NCBI RefSeq assembly: GCF_037976825.1
Contig: NZ_CP150269.1
Coordinates: 5,283,501-5,347,500 of the forward strand
DNA: 64,000 bases
DNA from: Paenibacillus sp. FSL K6-1330
GTDB lineage: Bacteria > Bacillota > Bacilli > Paenibacillales > Paenibacillaceae
Direction of reading: 5' to 3'
Of this stretch, positions 43,629 through 52,417 are shown one piece after another (the stretch's first letter is position 1; each line of letters begins with the position of its first letter). A program made the translations under genes and the position numbers. The notes beneath the pieces are model-generated. The model made no database searches. It was not told where the DNA came from and saw nothing but the letters and a program-made list of their open reading frames with translations.

Positions 43629-45263
43629 TCATGATGTTTGTATCGCTAGTTCGCGCAGACTCTTTTTGCTTACTTTACCGACACCCGTGTGCGGGAAGGA
43701 ATCCATAAACTCCACCCGATCCGGGATTTTGTATGCAGCGAGCCCCCTATTTCTGAGAAAAGCCTTCAGTTCATTGCCGCTAACCGCAGCATCATGGACG
43801 ATAACGAATGCACATGTCCGCTCGCCCAGATACTCGTCCGGCATGGCGACCACGGCTGCATCGTGCACGCTCGGATGGGCAAGCAGATGATTCTCGACCT
43901 CCTCGGCCGCGATTTTGTCACCCCCGCGGTTAATCTGATCCTTGGAACGGCCTTCGATCACCAGGTATCCTGAGGGCGTCATACTCGCCAGATCCCCCGT
44001 TCGATAGAAGCCGTCTGTGGTAAAAGCCTTTTCGTTAAACTTGTCCGCTTTATAGTAGCCGCGAATCGTATAGGGTCCCCGTGTCAGCAGTTCCCCCACT
44101 TCACCGGGAGCCACCTCCACGTCATCCTCATCGACCAGCCGCACTTCATCATACGGGGACATCGGACGCCCCTGCGTATGCACCGTTATCTCTTCCGGGT
44201 CATCCAGCCTGGTATAGTTCACCAAGCCTTCCGCCATCCCGTATACTTGCTGCAGCGTACATCCCAGCACCATTTTTACCCGCTTGGCTGCCTCTGCACT
44301 GAACTTGGCCCCACCCACCTGCAGCACCTGTAGGTGGGATAGATCATCCGAGCGGGATTGTGCGGCCTCTAGCCAGATTAAGGCCAGAGGCGGGACGACC
44401 GCCGTTATTGTTACGGCCTCGGAGGCGATCAGCGGAAACGCCACCTCCGGACTCGCGGACCGGGCAAGGACAACTCTCCCTCCCGCATACAGCGTCCCCA
44501 GTACGCCCGGCGAGCTAAGCGGAAAGTTATGGGCAGCGGGCAGTACCGCCAAATAAACGCTATCCTTATCCAGCGAGCAGATTTCGGCGCTCATGCGCAA
44601 GCTGTAAATATAGTCGTCATGCGTGCGCGGAATGAGCTTCGGCAGTCCGGTCGTCCCGCCAGACAGCTGCAGGAACGCAACATCGCCGGGATCGGGGCCT
44701 TCCTCGTCTAATTCGCTTGAAGGACTGCCCAAATCATTGAGATACAGATCATCCAGGGATAGAAATGACCCCGAGCCCGGGTCGCCTGCAACGATGACAT
44801 TTCGCAGCGAAGGAACCGATATCTGAACTTGAGCTGCCAAGTCCCGGTAATCATATCCCGAATCCTGATCCGGTATAATATAAGCGGCAGCTTCGCTGAA
44901 TCCGCATAGATATACGATTTCGCTCCGGCGGTGGACGGGCAGGGCGAAGACAGGAATTGCCCCGATGCGGAACAGCGCAAATATCGTATCGAAAAATGGC
45001 GCGATATTCGGCAGCTGAACGATAACCCGTTCCTGCGCTTTAATCCCGAGTTTAAGAAATCCCGCTGCTAGGCGGTCCACCCGGTTGTCCAGCTCAGCAT
45101 AACTTGTACGCTGATCGCCACTCACGATCGCAGTTCGCTCCCCATGCGCTGCCGCACGCTTCCGCAGCAGCGCTCCAAACGTTTCGCCCTGCCAGCATCC
45201 TTCCTCCCGATAACGGGCTGCAAACTCCTCCGGCCAAGCCTTGCAACCTGCCAATTCCGACAT
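43629..45263 (-). CDS. dhbE: 2,3-dihydroxybenzoate-AMP ligase (DhbE)
   Basis: The 544-residue stand-alone adenylation enzyme activates 2,3-dihydroxybenzoate with ATP and loads it on the aryl carrier of DhbB. Conserved blocks include [24 protein letters not shown] (P-loop), [48 protein letters not shown] and the catalytic Lys in GVGKVSKK. The resemblance to B. subtilis DhbE is very high throughout. Minus-strand GGAGGAGG fits ATG 45263 best; the ATG at 45269 would overlap the dhbC stop as ATGA. Confidence 0.97.
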   Translation of the reverse strand: MSELAGCKAWPEEFAARYREEGCWQGETFGALLRKRAAAHGERTAIVSGDQRTSYAELDNRVDRLAAGFLKLGIKAQERVIVQLPNIAPFFDTIFALFRIGAIPVFALPVHRRSEIVYLCGFSEAAAYIIPDQDSGYDYRDLAAQVQISVPSLRNVIVAGDPGSGSFLSLDDLYLNDLGSPSSELDEEGPDPGDVAFLQLSGGTTGLPKLIPRTHDDYIYSLRMSAEICSLDKDSVYLAVLPAAHNFPLSSPGVLGTLYAGGRVVLARSASPEVAFPLIASEAVTITAVVPPLALIWLEAAQSRSDDLSHLQVLQVGGAKFSAEAAKRVKMVLGCTLQQVYGMAEGLVNYTRLDDPEEITVHTQGRPMSPYDEVRLVDEDDVEVAPGEVGELLTRGPYTIRGYYKADKFNEKAFTTDGFYRTGDLASMTPSGYLVIEGRSKDQINRGGDKIAAEEVENHLLAHPSVHDAAVVAMPDEYLGERTCAFVIVHDAAVSGNELKAFLRNRGLAAYKIPDRVEFMDSFPHTGVGKVSKKSLRELAIQTS

Positions 45264-45265
45264 CC

Positions 45266-46510
45266 TCATTCCTCCTCCAAAAGCGTTGTCTGTTGCTCAT
45301 TCAAGCCCATGGTTGCAAGAATCGTGCGGAATTTGGCTGACGTCTCGGCCAACTCGGCTTCCGCATTGGAGCCTGATACGATTCCGGCTCCCGCAAACAC
45401 CCGCAGTAAGGTTCCTTCCGTTTCCGCGCAGCGAATCGTTACGGCCCACTCGCCGTCTCCGTTAGCATCCGACCAACCAACGGCCCCCGAATAGAATCCG
45501 CGATCAAACGGTTCGATCGCTCGTATGACATCCCTGGCCGCATCGGTCGGCGTGCCGCAGATCGCCGGTGTCGGGTGCATCGCCAGAGCAAGATCCAACG
45601 ACGTTACGGAATCATCCTTCAGGACGCCGTTGATCTCGGTAGACAGATGCCACATGGCATTCGTGTGGATGAGGGTAGGTTCGGCGGGAACTTCCAACTT
45701 GCTGCAAAAAGGCTGCAAAGCCGACGCCACAGCATCAATTACGAGGGCATGCTCATATCGGTCCTTAGCGGATGACAGCAGGGCTGTCGCCCGCCGCTTA
45801 TCTTCAACGGGATCGGTACTCCGCGCGGCGGAACCGGCCAAAGGATTCCCCTTGATTCGAAGCCCCTTCTTCGTTACGAGCAGCTCTGGGCTTGCCCCAA
45901 ACAGAGTCCTTGTAGATGCAACGGCATCCGGACTGGAAGCGTGGGGTAACTCGGGTGCCAACGGAACGGCAAAGTTATAGCCATGGGAGTGATGATAAGC
46001 TAAGTGATTCAATATATGAGGAATGGACAAGGCATGAGGAAGCGTGATCTCCAGTGTTCGGGATAGCACCGCTTTATGGAGTGTTTCTTGACTAATCAGA
46101 TCCAGCAACCGGTTCACGCCTTCCTTGAACGCCGCCGGTTCAGGAACGGACAGCACGTTATAACTGGAAATCCGGGGCCTTTCCGGGGCTTGTCCTGTAG
46201 AGAATAGAAGGGTATCATACCACTGAGCCGTAAGCGGAATAAACAGGTTCGCCGGCTTCAATATGTCAAAAGGGATGGCGCCTACAACAACGGCATCCGA
46301 CCGTCCCGCTTGCTTGGCGAGGTCCAGCAGTTCCCAGGCGCGTTCCGGCAGTGAACTATGATCGTTCCCTGAGGGAATCGAAAGTCTTGAATACTCTCCA
46401 TGCGTTAACAACGTCTTGCGCGGGGATGAGAAGAAGAAGGACGAACCGACCCGGTATTGTTCCATAAGTTGCACAGCCTCGGCTGCGGTTGGAGCATCAT
46501 ACTGTAACAT
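45266..46510 (-). CDS. dhbC: Isochorismate synthase (DhbC)
   Basis: The 414-residue chorismate-utilising enzyme converts chorismate to isochorismate, the first committed step. The C-terminal chorismate-binding domain has [59 protein letters not shown] and [25 protein letters not shown], with the magnesium-binding glutamates. The isochorismate-type (not salicylate or anthranilate) assignment rests on its place between dhbA and dhbE. GAGGAG precedes ATG 46510. About 70 bp separate it from dhbA. Confidence 0.96.
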   Translation of the reverse strand: MLQYDAPTAAEAVQLMEQYRVGSSFFFSSPRKTLLTHGEYSRLSIPSGNDHSSLPERAWELLDLAKQAGRSDAVVVGAIPFDILKPANLFIPLTAQWYDTLLFSTGQAPERPRISSYNVLSVPEPAAFKEGVNRLLDLISQETLHKAVLSRTLEITLPHALSIPHILNHLAYHHSHGYNFAVPLAPELPHASSPDAVASTRTLFGASPELLVTKKGLRIKGNPLAGSAARSTDPVEDKRRATALLSSAKDRYEHALVIDAVASALQPFCSKLEVPAEPTLIHTNAMWHLSTEINGVLKDDSVTSLDLALAMHPTPAICGTPTDAARDVIRAIEPFDRGFYSGAVGWSDANGDGEWAVTIRCAETEGTLLRVFAGAGIVSGSNAEAELAETSAKFRTILATMGLNEQQTTLLEEE

Positions 46511-46579
46511 TTCAGTCTCCTCTCTGCTTATGAGCCTACCATTTATCGAATTTGCAAAAAGAGTAAAACACGAGAATCC

Positions 46580-47365
46580 TCAGCAGCCCAACGTCGCGCC
46601 GCCATCCACGCATACATCCTGCATGGTCATGTGCCGGGCCCGATCGGATACGAGAAAAATGACGGCATCCGCAATATCGGAAGGGAGCGCGATTCGACCA
46701 AGCGGTATACCGACACGGTAAGAGTCCAGCGCCCCCTCGATGATGGGCCCTGTGCCTTGATCATCCTTCCAGAGCAAACGCTGCATCCCGGTATCCGTAG
46801 AACCCGGGGAAACCACATTACAGCGGATGTGATGACGAGCATATTCCAGCCCCAAACACTTCGTGAACATCGTGGACGCTGCCTTCGAAGCAGCATAAGC
46901 CGACATCTGGGCCCGTGGAACTTTGGATGCATTCGAGCTCACGGTCACGATAGCCCCAGAATTACGGCTCGCCATCCTTCGGACGACGGAGCGCGACGTG
47001 TAGAATACGCCGTTGGTGTTGACGTTGAAATGCGCCTGCCAATCCTCGTCGCCAAGTGACTCAACCCCTCCGATTCGCAGCACTCCGGCAACGTTAACGA
47101 GAATCTCGATCGGACCGAGTTCCTCCTCAATCCGCTCGATCATCACTTCAACCTCGGCACTGCAGCTGACATCCGTCTTGTAAGCCGCAGCCTGCACACC
47201 TGAGCCGCATAGATCGGCCGTAAGGCTGATCAGCTCGGCCTCCTTCTGATCGCAAGCCGCGACGACAGCTCCTTCCCGGGCGAGGGCTCGTGCCACCGCT
47301 TCGCCTATCCCTTGGGCGGCACCGGTCACGAGGGCTACTTTCCCGTTAATACCTGTAATCTCCAA
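46580..47365 (-). CDS. dhbA: 2,3-dihydro-2,3-dihydroxybenzoate dehydrogenase (DhbA)
   Basis: A 261-residue short-chain dehydrogenase that oxidises the DhbB product to 2,3-dihydroxybenzoate with NAD. Visible are the cofactor motif TGAAQGIGEA (about 14-23), VNVAGVLRIGG, the catalytic Ser region VTVSSNASKVPR, and Tyr-Lys in YAASKAA. The C-terminal DVCVDGGATLG is typical of siderophore-type members. The TTG at 47365 is chosen because AAGGAGGTGA lies upstream at good distance; the frame stays open further upstream but overlaps the esterase gene. Confidence 0.95.
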   Translation of the reverse strand: MEITGINGKVALVTGAAQGIGEAVARALAREGAVVAACDQKEAELISLTADLCGSGVQAAAYKTDVSCSAEVEVMIERIEEELGPIEILVNVAGVLRIGGVESLGDEDWQAHFNVNTNGVFYTSRSVVRRMASRNSGAIVTVSSNASKVPRAQMSAYAASKAASTMFTKCLGLEYARHHIRCNVVSPGSTDTGMQRLLWKDDQGTGPIIEGALDSYRVGIPLGRIALPSDIADAVIFLVSDRARHMTMQDVCVDGGATLGC

Positions 47366-47378
47366 GGCGATCACCTCC

Positions 47379-48221
47379 TTAGTCGTGAGGATAAAGTGCA
47401 TGCCGTAATGCTCTGCTGATGAGGACAGGCAGTACGGAAAGATGCCCCTCGTCCTCAAACTCTCTGAATTCGGCTGAGATGCCATACATAGACACAGCAG
47501 CCAGACGGTCGGCGAGTTCGGATGCGCTGATGCAATTGCCGGTGACATGGGACCTCTCGTGCTCTCCTGCACCAAGCAGCAGCCGAACATGGCAAGGCTC
47601 TTCCTTGATGCGTTCGACAAAGCGCTGCTCCAGCTCATGTAAATATTCCTGATTCCAGTGAATAGATGGGCTGCCCGCGATATAACACGAGAATGCCTGC
47701 GGTTTGCTGAACATGGCATAGAGCGTGAACAGCCCGCCAAGGGAATGACCGAAGATCGTCTGACGACGGCGGTCGATGTTAAATTCGCTCTCGATCTGCG
47801 GTTTCAGTTCCTCCTCGATGAATTGCAGGAACTCAGCCGCTCCTCCCTGTTCCGGTACGGAACCCCCATCCAGCTTGTTTTTGAACTTCATGTTGGGGTA
47901 GGGCGTGTAATCATAGAACCGATTCGGGGCATACTGCCCCTCCGTCTCGTAACCGATACCGACTATGACCGCCGGCAATATCCCTGTTTTGTCCGGCCTG
48001 TGGCACTGCAGGCGCAGCGTTTCGACCATCGTGTGAAACACGCTGTTGCCGTCCAGTAAATAGATGACCGGATATCCAGACGGCGGGGCCGGTCCCATCG
48101 GCTGAGCCGCAATGATTCGGTAGCGGCGCTGCCCTGCCCTCGAGCGCATCACCCAATGCTCCGCATGGGGCAGCTCCACGCTGCGCCGCATCATATCAAC
48201 GTAAGGCGTATGATTGCTCAT
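47379..48221 (-). CDS. Siderophore trilactone esterase (BesA/IroE-like)
   Basis: A 280-residue alpha/beta hydrolase of the siderophore esterase group. The nucleophile elbow is GHSLGG with Ser near residue 165; VIYLLDGNSVFHTM and VIVGIGYE are the early strands; a His follows in DEGHLSV. It should cleave the lactone ring of the imported ferric siderophore to release iron. Bacillus besA sits just ahead of dhbA in the same way. GGGAGG precedes ATG 48221, and the gene begins 11 bp after the binding-protein stop. No signal peptide, so it acts in the cytoplasm. Confidence 0.9.
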   Translation of the reverse strand: MSNHTPYVDMMRRSVELPHAEHWVMRSRAGQRRYRIIAAQPMGPAPPSGYPVIYLLDGNSVFHTMVETLRLQCHRPDKTGILPAVIVGIGYETEGQYAPNRFYDYTPYPNMKFKNKLDGGSVPEQGGAAEFLQFIEEELKPQIESEFNIDRRRQTIFGHSLGGLFTLYAMFSKPQAFSCYIAGSPSIHWNQEYLHELEQRFVERIKEEPCHVRLLLGAGEHERSHVTGNCISASELADRLAAVSMYGISAEFREFEDEGHLSVLPVLISRALRHALYPHD

Positions 48222-48232
48222 GCAGTGCCTCC

Positions 48233-49303
48233 CTATTGACCCGTGATGGAGCGAACGACATCATCCACGATTTTCTCGTAGGCAATAAGGCCGCTTCCCA
48301 GCCAGTATTCGTTATTCGCTTCATAGACATGCCCGTTCTTAACGGCTGGCATGCCCTTCCAAATCGGGCTTTCCGTGATTTCCTTCAAACGCTCGGTTCC
48401 CTGATCATAGGCGTTAATGACAAAAATATAATCTGCATCCAGCTGCGGCAGTATCTCCAGCGAGATGTTAGCTGCATTCTCGTTCTCGACCAGCTTGGAC
48501 TTGCCCAGTCCCAGGTCTTGATGGAGCACAAAGCCGCAGAGATAATTTCCGCCCATCAAACTGACGCCTCTAGGTGCAAAACGAATGATGGCAACGTTCT
48601 TGTCCCCCACCACGGAACTCAGCTTAGCCTTCGCTTCGCTTGCTTTTTGCTCGTAATCCTTCAGAGCGGTCTCGGCCTCCGTTGCTTTCCCAAGCAGATC
48701 CCCCAAGGTGGTCAGCGATTTCTCAACATTACCGGAAGCATTTTTGAACACGTATGTTGGCGCAATTTTGGCGTATTTTTCATATGTACCGTCCGCGGCA
48801 TAGGTTTCGGTATGGAGCACGATGAGATCTGGTTCATAGGACATCAGGGCTTCTGGTGAAGGTAAGCCTCCTGAAAAATCAATCAAGGGGACGCCGTCCA
48901 GCTCCTGCTGCAAATAGGTGTGTCCCATCTTGCCGTTGGCCCATTGTGCAACAGGCTTCACGCCGAGCTTCAGCAAAGAATCCTCCATGTTCGGTGCGAA
49001 CACGTTTTTCACGTCAGCCGGAATCTTCACCTCATGCCCAAGCTCATCCGTTACCGTTCGCTCCTCCTTCGTCGATGTCCCTTCACTGTTCGTTCCTATT
49101 TCCTTCGTCGATTCTTGACCGTCCTCAACAGTGCCGGTCGTCTCGACTGCTACGTTCTTCGCTGCCTGCTGATCGCCGCCCGCTGCTTCGGAATCCACCT
49201 TGTCCCCACAGCCTGACAACAAGCCTATGACGATAACACAGCACGCCAGTGCTGATATTTTGATCCTCCAACTTCTCTTTCCACGGTTAAAACGTTCTGC
49301 CAC
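48233..49303 (-). CDS. Ferric siderophore-binding lipoprotein (FeuA-like)
   Basis: The 356-residue lipoprotein has a basic start, a hydrophobic segment and the lipobox LLSGC, then a Glu/Thr/Ser-rich linker of about 60 residues. The class III binding fold shows VTDELGHEVKIPADVKNVFAP, PDLIVLHTETYA, VAIIRFAPRGVSLMGGN and YIFVINAYD. It should bind the ferric catecholate siderophore outside the membrane. It starts at GTG 49303 with AGGAGGAG upstream and a Fur-like box directly ahead. The matching permease and ATPase genes are not in the window. Confidence 0.92.
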   Translation of the reverse strand: MAERFNRGKRSWRIKISALACCVIVIGLLSGCGDKVDSEAAGGDQQAAKNVAVETTGTVEDGQESTKEIGTNSEGTSTKEERTVTDELGHEVKIPADVKNVFAPNMEDSLLKLGVKPVAQWANGKMGHTYLQQELDGVPLIDFSGGLPSPEALMSYEPDLIVLHTETYAADGTYEKYAKIAPTYVFKNASGNVEKSLTTLGDLLGKATEAETALKDYEQKASEAKAKLSSVVGDKNVAIIRFAPRGVSLMGGNYLCGFVLHQDLGLGKSKLVENENAANISLEILPQLDADYIFVINAYDQGTERLKEITESPIWKGMPAVKNGHVYEANNEYWLGSGLIAYEKIVDDVVRSITGQ

Positions 49304-49319
49304 AATATATCTCCTCCTG

Positions 49320-49335
49320 TGATAATGATTCTCAA
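49320..49335 (-). promoter_or_regulatory. Fur-like box ahead of the binding-protein gene
   Basis: TGATAATGATTCTCAA (plus strand) is a near match to the 7-1-7 Fur box TGATAATnATTATCA. It lies immediately upstream of the ribosome site of the FeuA-like gene and just behind the regulator gene. TATACT on the minus strand about 10 bp further upstream could be a -10, so a second iron-controlled promoter inside the locus is possible. Confidence 0.6.
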
Positions 49336-49351
49336 TTAAGTCGAGTATATA

Positions 49352-50566
49352 TTACGTAACAAACGATTCACCATGGCTTTTATCCAGAACTCCGTTTGGA
49401 CTATCTCCTGTAAACAGAAGCAATGCCTCGTCCAGCATTCTCGTCACGGCAAGAGCGGAATATTCGAACCACGGATCGGACGAGATCATGTAGACGCTGC
49501 TTCGAACGACAGCTCGGAGTGTCTGCCATTTCGCAGAATGCAAAAGCGCAAGCCAATAGCGGCGTGATGTGGCTTCAGGGCATACCGCGATCAGGATTCG
49601 GTCCGGATTAATCCGTTGCAAATCATCCAGCGTGATCTGTTGATTACGCATGGTATCCAGAACGCAAGCTTCCTTGAGCTGTAAATCCTGGTATAGCACT
49701 TCCTTAAGTCCCCGGTTACCGTATGCATAGAGGCTCTGTCCATATATTCGCAGCGCAACGATACTCTCGCTTCCCATTACTTGCCGCATTCGTGAGCGTG
49801 CGTACTGCACTCGACGTTCATACTGTTCTATCCATAATTGTGCCTGCTCTTCTTTATTCAAAAACGTTGCGATACTCTCCAGCTGCTTCCTCCACCCTGC
49901 ATGGGACGGAACAATTAAGGTAGGGGCAATATGCTCCAACTTGGTGACTTCCTCTGGACCGAGATGGTCCATGCCGATAATAACGTCAGGTTTTGCGCGG
50001 AACAGCTGCTCGATATTCTCCTCGAAACGGCTGTCCGGATAAGGGGACGTCAGCTTTAAGCGCGACTTGATCTCCGAGTGATAGGCATTGTAGTAATACG
50101 GGGTCCACTTCGCGTCAAGAGGCGCAGCGGCAGGGACGACATTCAACGCTACCAGCTGCCCGATGATAGAGGAAGAGCAGGCCGCAATAAGCTGCCTTGA
50201 ATTTCGGGCATATTCGGACGGCGACATGCCCACCTTCTTTTTAAAAATACGGCTGAAATAGAACTCATCCTTGTAACCGACTCGCTGTGCAATGTCTCGA
50301 AGCCGATCGTCCGATTCGGCCAAATAACGCTTGGCATGATTCATACGAACGTGGGTTAGGTAGTCGATCGTGGTTTGGCCGAATGTCTTTTTAAATAAAT
50401 CCACAAAATACTTAGGACAAATATTAGCCATCCTGGCCAATTGGCCAATAGATAACGCCTCTTCATAGTGGCAATCGATAAACTCTTTAATCTCAACCAG
50501 ACTGGTTCTCCCGCTACGATCCGAATCCGATAGGCTATCTATTTTCAGCTCTTCTTCCGTACGCAT
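49352..50566 (-). CDS. AraC-type regulator with siderophore-binding domain (Btr-like)
   Basis: The 404-residue protein has the AraC double helix-turn-helix at the N-terminus (about 25-125: LSIGQLARMANICPKYFVDLFKKTFG and DIAQRVGYKDEFYFSRIFKKK). A FeuA-like periplasmic-binding domain is fused behind it (about 135-390: PYYYNAYHSEIKSRLKL, PDVIIGMDHLGPEEV, INPDRILIAV). In B. subtilis Btr this layout senses the ferric siderophore in the cytoplasm and activates its uptake genes; the same role is inferred here. AAGGAGG precedes ATG 50566. It is the first gene after the Fur-controlled promoter. Confidence 0.92.
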   Translation of the reverse strand: MRTEEELKIDSLSDSDRSGRTSLVEIKEFIDCHYEEALSIGQLARMANICPKYFVDLFKKTFGQTTIDYLTHVRMNHAKRYLAESDDRLRDIAQRVGYKDEFYFSRIFKKKVGMSPSEYARNSRQLIAACSSSIIGQLVALNVVPAAAPLDAKWTPYYYNAYHSEIKSRLKLTSPYPDSRFEENIEQLFRAKPDVIIGMDHLGPEEVTKLEHIAPTLIVPSHAGWRKQLESIATFLNKEEQAQLWIEQYERRVQYARSRMRQVMGSESIVALRIYGQSLYAYGNRGLKEVLYQDLQLKEACVLDTMRNQQITLDDLQRINPDRILIAVCPEATSRRYWLALLHSAKWQTLRAVVRSSVYMISSDPWFEYSALAVTRMLDEALLLFTGDSPNGVLDKSHGESFVT

Positions 50567-50633
50567 GAGTTGCCTCCTTTTTCCGATAAAACGAGATGCA
50601 GGCTATGCAGGCATGTTTATCAGCCTCAATAAT

Positions 50634-50648
50634 TGATAATGATTATCA
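50634..50648. promoter_or_regulatory. Perfect Fur box at the siderophore locus promoter
   Basis: TGATAATGATTATCA is a perfect 7-1-7 inverted repeat matching the Bacillus Fur consensus. It lies 12 bp downstream of the -10 of the promoter at 50661-50689, over the expected start site, as needed for repression when iron is sufficient. Confidence 0.9.
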
Positions 50649-50660
50649 TTTTCATTGATA

Positions 50661-50689
50661 AAAATAGCATGCCATTAGCAACGTGTCAA
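50661..50689 (-). promoter_or_regulatory. Sigma-A promoter of the siderophore locus
   Basis: On the minus strand TTGACA (50689-50684), exactly 17 bases and TATTTT (50666-50661) form a strong vegetative promoter reading into the regulator gene. The Fur box follows directly. Confidence 0.8.
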
Positions 50690-50728
50690 TCCAAATTTGG
50701 AAGGAAATGCTTGTCCCTATACTCTGAA

Positions 50729-50750
50729 TGAAACCTGTTAACAGGTTTCA
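50729..50750. promoter_or_regulatory. 22-bp perfect palindrome upstream of the siderophore promoter
   Basis: TGAAACCTGTT is followed at once by its reverse complement AACAGGTTTCA. The site ends 40 bp upstream of the -35 element and about 9 bp short of the HAD-gene terminator. It has no T-run, so it is more likely a protein-binding site, for instance of the Btr-like regulator, than a terminator. The binder is not known. Confidence 0.5.
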
Positions 50751-50758
50751 AACTACGC

Positions 50759-50812
50759 AAAAAACCCGCCATTAGGCACTTTCCCAAGTGTCCTGTGGCG
50801 GGTTCTCTTTTA
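50759..50812 (-). terminator. Terminator of the HAD phosphatase gene
   Basis: On the minus strand GAACCCGCCA and AGGACACTT pair with AAGTGCCT and TGGCGGGTTTT with small mismatches, followed by T. Confidence 0.85.
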
Positions 50813-50825
50813 TAAAATAGTCGAT

Positions 50826-51626
50826 TTACGACAAACAGTATTTCACCAATGCCTCGTGTACGCCGTCCTCATTATTCGAAGTTGTCACCGCATTGGCTGC
50901 AGCCTTGACCTCGACCGGAGAGTTATCCATCGCAATCCCCATCCCTGCATAGGTCAGCATCGTAATATCGTTGAAGTAATTGCCGATGGCCAGCACCTCG
51001 TCCGGCTCATAACCTCTTCTTGCTGCCAGCTGCTGAAGCGCGCTTCCCTTGGATGCTTCACTATGCATAAGATCGATGAAGTACTCTCCGCTTCGCAGCA
51101 TGTTAAAAGGAAGGGTCCACTGGCTCCAATCTGCGTAAACGCGGTCGATATCGGCGGATTCGCCAAAGGTTGTGAATTTGACGACCGGGTCTGACAGCTC
51201 CTCCCATGACGGCAGGTTGCTTGGCAGCATTAAATAGTTCTCGTACATCGAACGAACCGGACCGGCAAGCTCCTCCACCTGGTCCACATACATCTCAAAG
51301 GCGGTATTCACGTCAAAATGCACCCCGTGCTCACGGCAGTATTTCATGAAAGGCTCAAGCTGAAGCGGGTCCATGCCGAACTGATGCACAATTTTTTGGG
51401 TCTCCACTTCTACCGTTGCCGCACCATTATGACTGATGACATAACCGCCAAGACCCATGCTTTTCATAAAAGGAATCGAATTCAGCGGTCCTCTGCCTGT
51501 GCACAGTACAATTTCCACCCCTTGTTTTGCGGCTTCCATTACGGTGTTCCTCGTTTTCTCCGTAATTTCATGATCATCATTCAACAGCGTTCCATCAACA
51601 TCAAGTGCTACCAATTTGTATGCCAT
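50826..51626 (-). CDS. Cof-type HAD-superfamily phosphatase
   Basis: The 266-residue hydrolase has HAD motif I DVDGTLLND (9-17, nucleophile Asp), motif II CTGRGP, the type IIB cap, and motif III/IV ASKGSALQQLAARRG with IGNYFNDITMLTYAGMGIAMDN. GNYFND replaces the more common GDxxND in the metal site. It would dephosphorylate small phosphorylated metabolites such as sugar phosphates; the true substrate is unknown. It ends in a strong terminator and is separate from the siderophore operon. Confidence 0.92.
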   Translation of the reverse strand: MAYKLVALDVDGTLLNDDHEITEKTRNTVMEAAKQGVEIVLCTGRGPLNSIPFMKSMGLGGYVISHNGAATVEVETQKIVHQFGMDPLQLEPFMKYCREHGVHFDVNTAFEMYVDQVEELAGPVRSMYENYLMLPSNLPSWEELSDPVVKFTTFGESADIDRVYADWSQWTLPFNMLRSGEYFIDLMHSEASKGSALQQLAARRGYEPDEVLAIGNYFNDITMLTYAGMGIAMDNSPVEVKAAANAVTTSNNEDGVHEALVKYCLS

Positions 51627-51664
51627 TCTCCATCCATCCTTTAGTCTCTATTTCTCTATCGTGA

Positions 51665-52417
51665 TTATGCCCTTCCGATCAAAGACAATTCTTGCTCGGT
51701 CAGCTCCCGGTACGCCCCGATCTCGAGCTTTTCATCCAATCGAAGTTCGCCCATGCTGACTCTTTTGAGATAAACGACTTTTTTGCCTACCGCCTCAAAC
51801 ATCCGCTTGACCTGATGAAATTTACCTTCATGGATCGTCAGCGAGATGCGGGACATCTGGGCCCCGTCGCCTCGTTCCTCATGGGAATCGATTACCAGCT
51901 CTCCGGGCAACGTTACGTATCCGTCATCTAAGGTAATTCCCGCAGCAAACAACCGCACATCCTCATCGTCCACCCTGCCCTCTACTATCGCTTCATAGGT
52001 TTTCGGGATATGCTTCCGGGGCGACAGCAGCTCATGGGCCAATTTACCGTCATTTGTAAGCAGCAGCAGTCCTTCCGTGTCCTTATCTAATCGGCCCACC
52101 GGAAACGGCTCGAAGATCAGGTATTCCTCATCTAGGAGATCCAGCACCGTACGGTCACGAAGATCCTCGGTCGCCGAAATGACGCCCGGAGGTTTGTGCA
52201 GCATGAGATACACAAATTCCCGGTACTGAACGGTCTCTCCCTCAAACTCAATGATATCCGTATAAGGATCAACATGTTTGCCAGAGTCCTTCATCACCGT
52301 TCCGTTGACCACGATGCTCCCTTGTTTGGCTTTTTTCTTCAATTCGGCCCGCGAGCCGAATCCCAGATTGGATAACACCTTGTCCAATCTTTGCGTTGTT
52401 CTGCCTTTAGCACTCAT
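51665..52417 (-). CDS. 16S rRNA pseudouridine synthase, RsuA/RluE family
   Basis: The 250-residue enzyme isomerises a uridine in rRNA. The N-terminal S4 domain (RLDKVLSNLGFGSRAELKKKAKQGSIVVNG) is followed by the synthase domain with the catalytic aspartate in FPVGRLDKDTEGLLLLTNDG, and HEGKFHQVKRMFEAVGKKVVYLKR near the end. This is the B. subtilis YtzG/RsuA pattern. Its ATG overlaps the stop of the upstream methyltransferase gene as ATGA, so two rRNA modification enzymes are made together. Confidence 0.93.
   Translation of the reverse strand: MSAKGRTTQRLDKVLSNLGFGSRAELKKKAKQGSIVVNGTVMKDSGKHVDPYTDIIEFEGETVQYREFVYLMLHKPPGVISATEDLRDRTVLDLLDEEYLIFEPFPVGRLDKDTEGLLLLTNDGKLAHELLSPRKHIPKTYEAIVEGRVDDEDVRLFAAGITLDDGYVTLPGELVIDSHEERGDGAQMSRISLTIHEGKFHQVKRMFEAVGKKVVYLKRVSMGELRLDEKLEIGAYRELTEQELSLIGRA

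Noticed and set aside
47366..47740. Longer form of DhbA beginning upstream
   Set aside because: The extension overlaps the esterase gene in another frame and does not resemble dehydrogenases; the TTG at 47365 has a strong ribosome site.
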